From positions 283,152-312,063 of the forward strand of contig NW_014577114.1 in the NCBI RefSeq assembly GCF_000485595.1: a stretch of DNA of 28,912 bases, written 5' to 3'. This document shows, piece after piece, positions 1 through 9,715 of this stretch. Positions within the stretch are counted from its first letter, which is position 1; the number at the start of each line of letters is the position of its first letter. The notes beneath the pieces are model-generated. The model did not search any database and was not told the DNA's origin. It was given only the letters and a program-made list of their open reading frames with translations. The stretch is from Priapulus caudatus (taxonomy: Eukaryota; Priapulida; Priapulimorpha; Priapulimorphida; Priapulidae). The position numbers and the translations under genes are program-made.

Positions 1-59
1 AATCTAACGGTAATCGGTTTTACTAGGTGCTGCGCGTCTGATCATGTGAACAAAAAACA

Positions 60-200
60 ACATCTTTCCCCCTCCCCTCCCCTCCTCCTCCCCCCCTTCT
101 TCTTATCCTTCTCCTCCTCCTCTTCCTCCTCCTCATCTTCCGTCCCCCTCCTTCTTTTTCTTCTCCTTCTTCTTTCCTCCTTATCCTCTTTCCCCTTCAT
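60..200. repeat. Polypyrimidine (CTT/CCT) low-complexity tract
   Basis: The + strand is almost only C and T for about 140 bases, and open frames across it encode only Ser/Pro/Leu or Glu/Lys/Arg runs. This is a simple-sequence tract, not a gene. Such purine/pyrimidine tracts can form triplex DNA, but nothing here shows that it does. Confidence 0.9.
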
Positions 201-264
201 ACTCGTCTCATCCTCCTTTCGTGTGGCTGAATACGTCATGTACTGTTGTTGCTCACGCTCTCTA

Positions 265-857
265 TTTTTAGCTCATCTGACATAGTCAGATGCAGCTTGT
301 AGAATCGCATGATCGTCCGTCCGTCCGGTCGTCCGTCCGTCCGTCCGTCGTCCGTCCGTCCGTCCGTCCGTCAACAGTTGGGCACAAATCTTAACCGCTC
401 GACGTACGGTCACGATATTCGGGTCGTTGGGGGGGATCGTCAAAACGAGTTGGGATGTCGAAGCTGGGGTCAAAGGTCAAAGGTCAAGAGGTGTAAAAGA
501 AGGGGGAACATTCACTCCTTAACTTAAGGTATAGGGAGGAAATGCAGAATTGCAGCACAAATCTAAACGGCTCGACCTATGCTCGTGATAGTCGGTGTAT
601 AGTATCATGGTAGGAAAAACCATCACTGTGCCGAAATTGGAGGTCACAGGTCAAAGGTCAATGGGGCACAGGGCAGATTTTAGACATTTTCAGAGGACAT
701 GGTCTGACGGAGCGATTGAAAAACTTTTTTGTTTCAGTGGTGACCTACCATTTTTATGGCTTTATTGAAAGGACCATGAAATGTACTTTCCGCTGACATG
801 CGAAGAGTAAGTGTCTGATAACCTTTTGACTCTGAAAAGGAGGGTTAAACATGGATT
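265..857 (+). repeat. Family A interspersed repeat, copy 1 (HINE-like)
   Basis: This block matches 19376-19933 in inverse orientation, including both ends. It opens with a hairpin (AGCTCATCTGAC-ATA-GTCAGATG-AGCT, one bulge), runs into a GTCC/GTCCG microsatellite at about 316-371, then a body of AGGTCAAAGGTCAA-type motifs. It closes with a second hairpin (CCTTTT-GACTCTG-AAAAGG, 822-840) about 15 bases before similarity stops at 857. The layout of terminal hairpin, GTCY microsatellite and no TSD or TIR resembles non-autonomous Helentrons (HINEs); that class assignment is inference. Open frames over it are shadows. Confidence 0.75.
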
Positions 858-2188
858 TGGTGACTGTTAACAAAGGACTGAACTGCTTTTGCTATTATTA
901 GAGCCCATACCTGTGTGGATGTGAGGCTACATTTGCAGTTCAATTGCAAAGACAAAAGTTTGTTGAACAAGGTTTACACTCCTTAAATCATATTATTTTC
1001 TAAAGCAGTCTGTATATTAATAGCACCCTGAATGCTAGCGTGGCTACCGGCATCCGAAATGTAGGCAAAAACCCAGGGGCAATCCATTACTGATGCATGG
1101 GGTGAACTGGCACTTTTCTAATAAACATGCACACCTGCAATGCAGATGTGTTTAATTTATTACTCACAGCTGAGCCAAATTGTCGCCTGCCTGAATATAC
1201 TTGGATTTTAGCCTGTACATTTCAGCAACTCAATGGAATTAGGTTATCTCTACTTTCTTGAATTATCACCAGTGCACGAAGGTCGATGCCATGTTTGATT
1301 ATTGATTACACTTGCACGTGCCATCTCGCGGCAACTATAGGCCTAGTGATACACTATGACACGAATATATAAGACAGTCGAGCAGCTATGAAGTAGGATG
1401 CATTGTTAGGGTTTAGTTTTAGTGTTAATACCTATGCTACACAGTTTTGATGATGACGTAGCCGGTTTAGCGATAGAACAGGCTTTCAACCTTTTGCAGA
1501 AACGAAAGCCAGTACAGTAGAGCAGCAGATGAGCACTGTCGCTGTTGCGGCACTAGTTAATAGAATAGTAGAACCCTACGTATGTTTGGCTGATCTGGAA
1601 TGTAACTCGAAAGATCGGTCTTAATCAACTTGACAAGGTGTCTTGACCAGGCCATGATAAAAATAACCCTGGGAGGAGGAATGTCAGCCTGATTTTGCTT
1701 TTATCATACATATCATACATACTAAAAAATAACATAAAAAGGTGGCAGATCACAGCAAATCAGTAAAATTTTGTCAGGTCACATTCCGAAAACACAAACA
1801 ATACACGTATTTATAATCACATCCTGGAATGTAGTTGAATGTTATAATTAAAGGAGTAAAGTTCTCTATCATTATCGATTTAAGAACTTAACATTTGCAG
1901 ACCAGACCAGATATGTAAGTTAATTATTGTATATTTAAATCGATTCTATTGAAAGTAAATTAATAATTATATTAATGTAGTCTATTTTAGTAAATAGTAG
2001 ACGTCGCTTCCATATATGATATATGCAGTCTGAATTTTGTTACATAGAAAGCACTATCCCAACTTTGTATCATGGACTGTTTCAGAGTTGGTTGATTGAG
2101 TATGATAAAAGCAAGTAATGCTGCTGACATCTCAGTAGTTAAAAAACCATTTTTATATGAATTATTAACATAACTTATTTACTTTCAG
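858..2188. other. No recognised gene; probably intron or 5' region of the SLF2-like gene
   Basis: AT-rich sequence with no long open frame. The SLF2-like exon at 2189 begins mid-codon, so at least one upstream exon exists. I could not recognise one here. The only well-bounded candidate is a 14-nt segment at 1901-1914 between TTTGCAG and GTAAGT. Confidence 0.5.
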
Positions 2189-2318
2189 TGGCATTGCATG
2201 AGAATCCTACGGTAGTGTTGGCTGCATTCAACAGCTTATGGCACATCCTGAACTTGTCAGACTCCACTACTCAAGAGAGCAAGCCACTCTTCCATCTTTT
2301 CCTTAAAGATATTGCCAG
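2189..2318 (+). CDS. SLF2: SLF2-like exon 1 (first visible)
   Basis: The acceptor TTTACTTTCAG precedes 2189 and the donor GCCAG|GTTTCT follows 2318. The exon enters with two bases of a split codon and leaves with AG of an Arg codon. It encodes ALHENPTVVLAAFNSLWHIL and continues with LNLSDSTTQESKP and FLKDIA. It is 130 nt, too short for long-ORF detection, and is supported by phase continuity into 3982. Confidence 0.75.
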
Positions 2319-5300
2319 GTTTCTATTCTGTAGCTTCGTAATGTAGATAGCAATCATGATTAATTTATTTGTGTTACATCTTTCTATGTACTCAAAGTTA
2401 CTTCAAAGACTGAGAGAGAGAGAGAGAGAGAAGCATATCTCTGTGTGAACATGGAAGATGCACTGTGACACTGCCCCAACATGCAGGCCCTTTAGTGTGT
2501 AAAAATTAATAAATTCCCAGGCATCAAATTCTCTTTTTAGAGTCTGTCATTTGAAGACCACGATAATCTATCCTGACACGTGCTCTCTCCGCTGTTCCCA
2601 TTCAAACTCTACAACATGCTTTTGTTCATTATTAGATATTAATACAGTGCCTGTGTTTATAGGGCCACAGATGATTGGTGGCATCACTTAAATAATATAT
2701 GTCTTCATAGAACATTCCTTAAGCATTCATTTTCTACAAGCGTCGTAAAACAATCGTGATGCAAACTAGAAATTGTAGACTATTCGGTGAATTCTGAATA
2801 GAATAAGCTTGCAAAATAATTTTAGAGCGGAACCTATATATGTTCCATGCTGTGTGTATCATGCATTGCGAGTTGTGTACAGACAATTGCGTAGACCAGG
2901 GTACAACCAGTCGTGCAATGATTAGAGGTGTTGGCTGTCATGTTAGACAAAATCCTCATATTAGACAATATACTAGGTAACTAATAGCACCAATAAAAAC
3001 TATTTTAATGCTGCTTAAGCCACTCATTGTATTTCCCGCGACGAAGTCGGCGGGGATACTATGGTTTCATGTCTGTCCAGCCGCCGCCGCCGCAGACACT
3101 TTCCCCTCCACTCTATAACTCTACCCCTAATTGACCTAGCGTGACCAAACTTCGTATACTTACACGTCTTGGGGAGAAGGTGCGCAGAGTACCAAAACCG
3201 GGTCACTGCGACCTTTATTTGACCTTTACTTTGACCTTGATCATATTTCTCTTCCACTCTATAACTCGGCCCCTTAATTGACCTAGCGCTACCAAACTTG
3301 CTATACTTACACATCTTGGGGAGAAGGTGTGTCGCGTACCAAAACCAGGTCACTGCGGCTTTTATTTGACCTTGACCTTGACCTTGATCATATTTCTTTT
3401 CCGCTCTATAACTCGGCCCCTAATTGACCTAGCGCGACCAAACTTGGTATACTTACACATCTTGGGGAGAAGGTGTGTCGCGTACCAAAACCAGGTCACT
3501 GCAACCTTTATTTGACATTGACATTGACCTTGACCTTTATCATATTTCCCTTCCGCTCTATAACTTGGCCCCTAATTGACCTAGCGCGAGCAAACTTCGT
3601 ATACTTACACATCTTGGGGAGAAGGTGTGTCGCGTACCAAAACCCCTAAGGCAACCAATTTTAACATACTTGCACATCTCAGGCAGATGAGTTGTGTAAC
3701 AAACCTTTGTCTTTGTGACTTATTTAACTTTACCTACCTTCTACGTCCTTACATAGATATTTCATTCATACTAGATCACGAGGGATACATGTATTTGGCG
3801 ACAACTGCCCTTTCTAGTTGATACATAACAGTTACTACTACTGCTATTATCAAGAGCTAATAAATACCTATTATTTATTATTTTATTATTATTATTATTA
3901 TTCAATGCAAATTCATCTTACTGACACTTTGATATCTCCATCTTATTTGATATTCATATTTTTTCAATGTACATTAAACAGGGTGTTTATCAACTATGGA
4001 ATGAATATCAGTGCAATTCGGCCTTCTCTCTTACTATGCGACATCAAGGAAGCTGATCTGTATGAGGGACTTCAGCCAGAAGGAGTAGAACATCACCTTC
4101 AAATGGAAAAAACAGAAAATTTGCCATTCCTTTGCAATCTAAAGTATATATTTCAGGTATTAAATACTTTTTTTAAGCAAGTAAAATGGTATCAGATATG
4201 TCGTTCTGCATTCTGTAGTTTCTATATTGAATATACCTTTTCACCATTACCCAGTTTGCCATCATGGTTACAGGTACTATTCTATGGGGATTTTGTATCA
4301 AAATTTTTATATTAATAATAATTTAATGAAAATAATTGGAGAGGTCAACTTTATGCCTCAGTCTCGCAGCTTGCCAATGCTTGAGATGAATGAAAGCTAG
4401 AGAATGAGTTCAAAGATATATTGAAGTGAAGTGAAGAAAGTGTGGGCAAGTTGAACTGTCATTAAATAATGCTGAAAACATCCCTTTGTTGGACCTGTAG
4501 CTCAGTATATCTGTCGAACTCCGCTTCGACTGAGAGTACATAGAGAAGAAATAGACGTATTAGAAATGTATGAGAGAGAAAGAGAGGTGGTAGGGTCGGG
4601 CAGGGAGAAGGGGGGATGTGGGAAGAGAAAATATTTTCAATAATTCAGTTTCAAGAGGTAACTAGTTTAACTCTGGCATCAATTTGTTCTCACGTTTACA
4701 TTACAGTTTATCGAGGTGGGAATATTCTCATGTGATTGTGTTCATGTTGTCGTAACAAAAAAATGTATTGTACATGTCTTTTTGACTACTTAACACGTGT
4801 ATCATAGAATTGTATATGCTAGTACTCTGTTACCTAATTCACTGTTGCATTACTGAATCATCACACTTCTAGTATACTCTGGATACATAGTAAACTCGGT
4901 AAAACCGCATATTTATTAACAGCAAATATGTGAACTATGTAATATGAATAATGTCCTAATGTAATATTTTTCTAGGTGTTGACATCCGTGTTTACTAGGA
5001 GTGAATATGCCTCTGCATATAACTGCGTCGAAAAAGCAGCACTGGTCATACTGTTGTTTCATGCTGGAATGGATTCCAACCTCATTGGAGATGCAATCCT
5101 AGTCGACATACAGACGTGTATTGGAGTTGTATTGAACACATTCCAGCCTGCCAAATGGCCTCTAACGGTAATTTAACCCCATTACTTTAATTCATGTAGT
5201 TTAGTTGGAGCATGTAAATGTGACCCCATTGTAAATGGACCCTGTAATTATGTTATATGGCCTCAGTCGTAAAATCATTCGCACGTTTAGAATTATGAGT

Positions 5301-8300
5301 TTATTTCTCATGTTGGCCCAATTTTGATTGTACTTTGCTTGATTCGCAGGTTTGTGAGTTGTGCTGTCACTTGTCGAAACTTAGCAGTAACCATGCCAAC
5401 CAATTGCATATAGCAGATATGTGTGCTGCCACTGCAAGAGGGACTCAGCTCCAGAAAAGTATCAGTTTCACGTTCCTGCAACTGATGTATAATGAATTGC
5501 CAGAATATTTACCGGATGTGATGGTATATGTAATATATGTGAGCTGCAGTTTTAGTATTCGTATGTGTAGAGCACATCAGTGGAGTGGGTTGTTTAAATT
5601 AAGGCTAGGTTTATCAGTTCTAATGCCAAGTATGTCATTACATTTCCAGGATTCTGTTGTATTCTTACATATAACTATGCATGATAGTTAATTAATTTTA
5701 AAATAACTAAAGTAATTAAAATAATTCCCAGTATATAAAATAATGTATGTAACAAATTTGCCCCTCCAAATCATCCTGCATAACACCTGTGTGAAACATG
5801 CAAATTCTCTTACAATATTCAATTCGGTAATGCAGGTTAGCTCCAAATCCCTCATTCTTCTGTCCTGTATGTATATAGAAGGAATTTTTTTTAAGTTTCA
5901 AGAACTATACCACATATAGGATAGAATTATTTCTTGAAAATTCCTTCTATATACATACAGGACAGAAGAATGAGGGATTACAATAATAAATGTAAATCAC
6001 ACAAAAAATATACAATCATACAAATTTCTATTTATTATAGTAATGTTGATCCTAAAACTAGTTGGGCCAGCTGCCCTTTGCCCACCCACCCTCACAGGTC
6101 TTATTCGCAGGTAATTTATGACACTGTCTGCCAAACAACATAAATTCTTTGGTTTAGCCAAAAGATCTGATGGATCTCTTGACTCAGACTTCTAAGCTAG
6201 CTTTGACAAGCTCAGGATACTACAAGTTGTACATTGCTGTGCAAATGATGGATCGCTGTATTGGCAGTGAAAAAATCTCGACAGCTGATAAGGTAATAGC
6301 AATTTATATTATGTTCACCGCGGTGTCCATGTTATATGTGTGTCGATTCACTAACCTATAATTATAACTGGTTCTTTAATAACCAATCCTAAGGTCCAAA
6401 AAACTCTGTCATTCGCAATACATGCCGGCAGTAGGCGGCGCGTTCCAGAAATAATTATAACCGTGTTCTGGTGGTTAATAAATGCCAAACACTATCATTC
6501 ATAATACATGCCAGCATCAGGCGAGCGCATTTCGGCAGTGAAATATCCACATTCTGATGCTTAATACACACGTTACTCTGTCATTCGCGATATATACTGG
6601 TGGCAGGTGGCTCGTTTTAACAGTAAAATATTCTTGTTCCTGTGGCTAATGCAGCAGTGTGGTTGTGCTGGCTGCTACATATACACGGACATGTATTCTG
6701 TTATGTACCATTGCATTACAATACATTACATCATATTATATTTTATTATATACATTGTTAAATGTAAGCTATCTTGCACTAGATGACCACAAACACGTGT
6801 ATGGTGTGAAATAATTATGCAGATATAAAAAGATATTGTCAAATGACTCTGTGGCTTTTGATTACATAGCTTTTATCCAGTTTTAAAGGTGATCAATAAA
6901 ATTCCATGTTGCAGGCCAGCCTTCAGCAGTGTATTTGGTTGCTGAGGTTGGGTATTGGCGCAGATATCAGAGAAAGGGTCACATATCTTGATCCCACACG
7001 TGTAAAAGACCTCATTGTAAGGGTTACTAGCAAGTGGCATCTCATGTGTCAAGCTGTAAATACTACACAGGTAAGACTGCATTTTAAATGCGCATGCTCT
7101 GCTTATACGCCCTATTCAAATCAAAAGTGCTTGCTTGGTAAACTAGGTCACAGTCATATCATTGCTTTTGGCTACCAAACGGATGCCAGTTTGGTAGCCA
7201 ACACGCTATTCAACATAGGTAGCTGACTGGGTATTTATGAAACTTTTTACTCCCAATTAAAATGAGCTGTGGTCACAGTATCATCGTTGAAATCTACAAA
7301 TGGTTTGTCTAAACGTGTAAAATAGTAAAAACCTTGCGAAGAAACATATGATTGCATTTATGACTGAACATGCAGTACAGCAGTGTTTCGTAGCCTAACT
7401 TCCATATTAGGCCTACACCATGCTTTTCGGGATTCAAATTTTGATCATGTTTAAAGAATGGTTTGAGGAAAACAAAACTTCTTGACACGATTCTTTGCAA
7501 GTGTGAACAAAACGTGTGATTCCACAAAGTGAAATGTTGGTGCAGAACAGAACGTTGCATTGATGATACCAGGAGTAGATAATAGACAGGGATGAGATTC
7601 TTCCGCGGATCCGCGGAAATCCGCGGATTTGACAGTCCCAGGGGTCGATTTTGTGAAACGTCTAAATTCGTTGAGAAAATTGGGAGGGGGGTAACAATGT
7701 AACAATTTAAATTATATATCCTCAACAGCACCTGACTGTAGACTGTAGAGTGTAGACAGTAGGCTGACAGCGAAGTATACAGTGTATCTGTTTTTGCGTA
7801 CCCAGAAAAGAAAATCCTCGTTCACAGGCTCAGTAGAGGGGCAGACATTTGAGGTAGCTGATCTCGTAACGACGCATGCCTGGCCTGGGGCCGGGTTACA
7901 TTTGCTGCGTGCATGTTGTGTATCATGACTATGCACTGATTGTTCCATTCGCATTGTGTTTTTTTCATTCAAATCTGGTCGCAGCAAGGCAGCTTATGTC
8001 TGAGTAAAACAATGCAAGCGACAGGTGGAAACAGAAAAATATCATTATGTCTAGACATTTAATAAAAAAACTTGCCCTATTTTCAGCCCCCTGATTTCCT
8101 ATTATAGTTCGTTTGTACCTTTTGACAACTTGAAAAGGTGATTCAAGAGTCTCCTATAATTTGTTCAGAATAGCTTAGAATGCACTAAATTGCACCATTC
8201 TTTTAAAAAAAATTCGGGGGAGCATGCCCCCGGACCCCCCTAGCATGGCGATGACCTACGGTCCTCGCATTGCTCGCTCCTCTGTTTGCTAATTAAAATT

Positions 8301-8518
8301 TCAGCTGAAAATTAAATTATCCAATCTCATCCCTGAATAGAAGATCTTCTATTATCTACTCCTGATGATACCATAATTATGTTTCCCTGCATTCAACACC
8401 AATAATTATTACTCTTTATTTGCAGCCGAAGATGTTCAATTACATGGGATCACCTGTGCAGAGCAGAGAAAGCGTAGCACAGTGCCCTGAGGTGGTACCT
8501 AGCACAGACAGTGGTTAG
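2189..8518 (+). CDS. SLF2: SLF2/FAM178-like protein, C-terminal part (7 exons)
   Basis: Exons 2189-2318, 3982-4156, 4976-5167, 5350-5523, 6158-6292, 6915-7070 and 8426-8518 join in frame across six GT-AG introns to give about 350 residues ending in TAG. The product is helical and Leu-rich. It shows the patterns I associate with the SLF2/FAM178 (CANIN) domain: LAAFNSLWHIL, an ELC..L..LSSNHAN.L segment followed by ARGTQLQKSISF, and near the end DIRERVTYLDPTRVKDLIVR followed by a KW motif. In vertebrates SLF2 works with SLF1 in the nucleus to bring the SMC5/6 complex to DNA lesions and resembles yeast Nse6. The family call rests on remembered patterns, not a search. The N-terminal part is outside the window or unrecognised. 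No AATAAA follows the stop; a fold-back element begins 89 bases after it. Confidence 0.72.
2412..2431. repeat. (GA)n microsatellite
   Basis: About ten uninterrupted GA units lie in the first intron of the SLF2-like gene. Confidence 0.9.
3026..3817 (+). mobile_element. Family B Helitron/HINE-like element, copy 1
   Basis: This matches 20444-21045 in direct orientation. The left end carries a bulged hairpin, CCCGC-GAC-GAA-GTC-GGCGGG. The middle holds four tandem units with starts at about 3111, 3257, 3404 and 3556 (spacing 146-152 bp), each with CTCTATAACTCGGCCCCTAA and CTTACACATCTTGGGGAGAA. The right end has TTGGCGACAA, then GCCCTTTCTAG|TT. A 3' hairpin about ten bases before CTAG with a following T is the classic Helitron 3' end. 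No coding capacity is visible and the open frames across it are shadows. It lies in an SLF2-like intron. Confidence 0.7.
3872..3903. repeat. (TTA)n microsatellite
   Basis: TTATTTATTATTTTATTATT and similar repeats run into the intron upstream of the exon at 3982. Confidence 0.85.
3982..4156 (+). CDS. SLF2: SLF2-like exon 2
   Basis: The acceptor AAACAG precedes G|GTG TTT ATC, which completes the split Arg codon of the previous exon; the donor is TTTCAG|GTATTA. It encodes VFINYGMNISAIRPSLLLCD followed by IKEADLYEGL and NLKYIFQ, and leaves in phase 0. The longer open frame over this area runs into flanking intron on both sides. Confidence 0.8.
4157..4975. other. SLF2-like intron, nothing further recognised
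   Basis: The intron is 819 bases and AT-rich, with a short purine-rich stretch near 4560-4630. I see no repeat with defined ends and no RNA gene in it. Confidence 0.7.
4976..5167 (+). CDS. SLF2: SLF2-like exon 3
   Basis: The acceptor is TTTTTCTAG and the donor ACG|GTAATT. It is exactly 64 codons in phase 0 and encodes VLTSVFTRSEYASAYNCVEK, then AALVILLFHAGMD, ending QPAKWPLT. It is predicted to be helical. Confidence 0.8.
5350..5523 (+). CDS. SLF2: SLF2-like exon 4
   Basis: The acceptor is GATTCGCAG and the donor GTGATG|GTATAT. It is 58 codons in phase 0. It carries VCELCCHLSKLSSNHANQLH and ARGTQLQKSISF, the segment that most strongly suggests SLF2/FAM178. Confidence 0.8.
5848..5977. repeat. 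39-bp perfect inverted repeat
   Basis: Arms 5848-5886 and 5939-5977 are exact reverse complements (TCCCTCATTCTTCTGTCCTG at one outer end), separated by 52 bases. It lies in the intron between SLF2-like exons 4 and 5. No target-site duplication was found, so it may be an inverted duplication or a decayed fold-back element. Confidence 0.9.
6158..6292 (+). CDS. SLF2: SLF2-like exon 5
   Basis: The acceptor GGTTTAG before CCA AAA GAT keeps phase 0 after exon 4; the nearby AAAAG would put a stop in frame. The donor is GATAAG|GTAATA. It is 45 codons and encodes PKDLMDLLTQTSKLALTSSG, then YYKLYIAVQMMDRC. Confidence 0.75.
6403..6655. repeat. Degenerate ~85-bp tandem repeat, three units
   Basis: Units start near 6403, 6491 and 6575. 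Each opens with ACTCTGTCATTCGCAATACA or a variant, passes through a CAGGCGGC-like stretch and ends in a GTGGTTAATA-like stretch. The units have diverged and lie in the intron after SLF2-like exon 5. Confidence 0.7.
6915..7070 (+). CDS. SLF2: SLF2-like exon 6
   Basis: The acceptor is ATGTTGCAG and the donor ACACAG|GTAAGA. It is 52 codons in phase 0 and encodes ASLQQCIWLLRLGIGADIRE, then RVTYLDPTRVKDLIVRV and KWHLMCQ. The DIRE....RVKDL......KW pattern matches my memory of the SLF2 C-terminus. Confidence 0.8.
7562..8372. repeat. 38-bp palindrome with 9-bp flanking repeats, split by an inserted element
   Basis: GATGATACC occurs at 7562-7570 and 8364-8372. Just inside are AGGAGTAGATAATAGA (7571-7586) and its inverted partner (to 8363). 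Removing the element at 7587-8335 and one AATAGA copy leaves a perfect 38-bp palindrome flanked by the 9-bp direct repeat, which looks like a tiny palindromic insertion with its own target duplication. Confidence 0.7.
7587..8335. mobile_element. Non-autonomous DNA transposon with CAGGGATGAGATT ends
   Basis: Terminal inverted repeats of 13 bp (CAGGGATGAGATT / AATCTCATCCCTG) bound 749 bases flanked by AATAGA on both sides (7581-7586, 8336-8341). The left interior is rich in CCGCGGAT motifs; the right interior has GGGGGAGCATGCCCCCGGAC followed by CCCC. The CAGGG terminus suggests a hAT-like element, but the visible duplication is 6 bp instead of 8 bp, so the superfamily is open. Minus-strand open frames inside show no recognisable transposase. 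Confidence 0.65.
8426..8518 (+). CDS. SLF2: SLF2-like last exon and stop
   Basis: The acceptor TTATTTGCAG precedes CCG AAG ATG TTC. There are 31 codons including TAG at 8516-8518, encoding PKMFNYMGSPVQSRESVAQC and a short polar tail. A short C-terminal exon after the KW...Q motif fits the family. Confidence 0.75.
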   Translation, partial: PKMFNYMGSPVQSRESVAQCPEVVPSTDSG

Positions 8519-8606
8519 ACCCTGAGACTATTGGTAGAAGTATGCTAGCTTCTACTAACCGTAAGCAGTTGGTGTGGGGGCAGCTGCTCCCTTGCATCCC
8601 ATCGCC

Positions 8607-9020
8607 AGGGGGTGTTACGAAAACGAAGACCTCGAAAACAAAGACCAAAGACCTCGAAAACGAAGACCCCCTCAACCAGGCCATTGGTACTACAACATTG
8701 CGGAAGAGTCTGCTAGTGCCCTGACGTATAAAATATGGTATTTTGGTATAAGGTTCTTCGTACTGTATTTTTGAGCGAATCCGTTGCGTTATCGATGAAA
8801 TCTAGCCGGGTCTTCGTTTTTCGTGATTTCACCCCCAAATTACGAAAACGAAGACCCTCATCAAACTGCTAAAATACCATATTTTATATGGCAGGGCACT
8901 AGCAGACTCTTCCTCGATGTTGTGGTACCAATGGCCTGGTTGAGGGGGCCTTCGTTTTTGGGTCTTTGTTTTTGGTCTTCAGTCTTCGTTTTCGAGGTCT
9001 TGGTTTTCGTAACACCCCCT
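8607..9020. mobile_element. Fold-back DNA element with ~145-bp inverted arms
   Basis: The ends are AGGGGGTGTTACGAAAAC and its inverse, flanked by CGCC at 8603-8606 and 9021-9024. The left arm (to about 8750) and right arm (from about 8870) are imperfect reverse complements, sharing for example CCAGGCCATTGGTAC and AAGAGTCTGCTAGTGCCCTG. A second hairpin (GGGTCTTCGTTTTTCGT and its partner, 8808-8857) sits in the loop. The arms are built from CGAAGACCTCGAAAAC repeats, so charged-looking open frames here are artefacts. Confidence 0.75.
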
Positions 9021-9094
9021 CGCCAGCTACGGCCTCAAGTCTAAATGTACTCTTGTTGCCGCGGCTCGACGTAACTGTTCCCATGACGAGTACA

Positions 9095-9713
9095 CGAGAA
9101 AGAGACGCCTCGTCAGCCGGGTTTTGCTCAGTGTCAATGTGCCCCCACTGTGAGGTGTCTGTGCTCTCGCGTATCAGAGCCACACGATTAGCCACAAATG
9201 TTTTGAAACGTCTATGTCATTGCATATGTACTGAAGTACCAATATATTATTGGTCCAAAACGTTGTATCGATTTTGATCTCAAGTTCCCGCTGTAAGATT
9301 TTGTTCAATTTTACAGCCTCCACAGCTGCCCGTAGCTCGAGTCTAGGTATCGTCATCATTAATTTGGGTGACAGTCTGGCCTTTGCTATGAGAATACAGC
9401 AATGTACCTTCCCCTCGTGGGTCACCTGGCGTACGTACGAGAAAGCTCCATAACCACTCTCTGACGCATCACAGAAGTGATGCAACTGGCAACTGATGAC
9501 TTGCCCGAAACCTTTGGGTTTGATGCACCTGTCGACATTGAACTGCTCCAAATTATTGATGCCTTTGACCCAGGCCTCCCATCTCCGTTGTTCGTTTTCT
9601 GTGATCGGTTCATCCCAGCCTGCTTGGCGGCGACACAGGCCTTGAACAAGTTTCTTAGCAGGTAGGACCACTGGACTAGCCAAACCCAGAGGGTCGAAAA
9701 TCGAGCTGACCAC
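9095..9713 (-). pseudogene. BEL/Pao RNase H region, broken
   Basis: The frame from 9713 starts in the linker after the reverse transcriptase (SIFDPLGLASPVVLPAKKLV), then reaches the RNase H-like stretch with FCDASESGYGAFSYVRQ and IPRLELRAAVEAVKL. A later position that normally carries an Asp in this family reads WTNN, so a catalytic residue is probably lost. Near 9195 the frame shifts, and coding resumes in another frame as ANRVALIRESTD and NPADEAS. It is not functional. Confidence 0.85.
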
Positions 9714-9715
9714 AC

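Noticed and set aside
46-285. Open frames on both strands over the first 290 bases
   Set aside because: They translate the polypyrimidine tract and the GTCC microsatellite; the composition is simple repeat.
4495-4560. GTAGCTCAG, resembling a tRNA A box
   Set aside because: No B box or stem structure follows at the right distance.
7712-7987. 91-residue minus-strand frame inside the CAGGG element
   Set aside because: No transposase motif; the element is non-autonomous and the frame looks accidental.
8542-9195. Charged Lys/Arg/Glu-rich open frames
   Set aside because: They are translations of the CGAAGACCTCGAAAAC repeats in the fold-back element and shift between frames.
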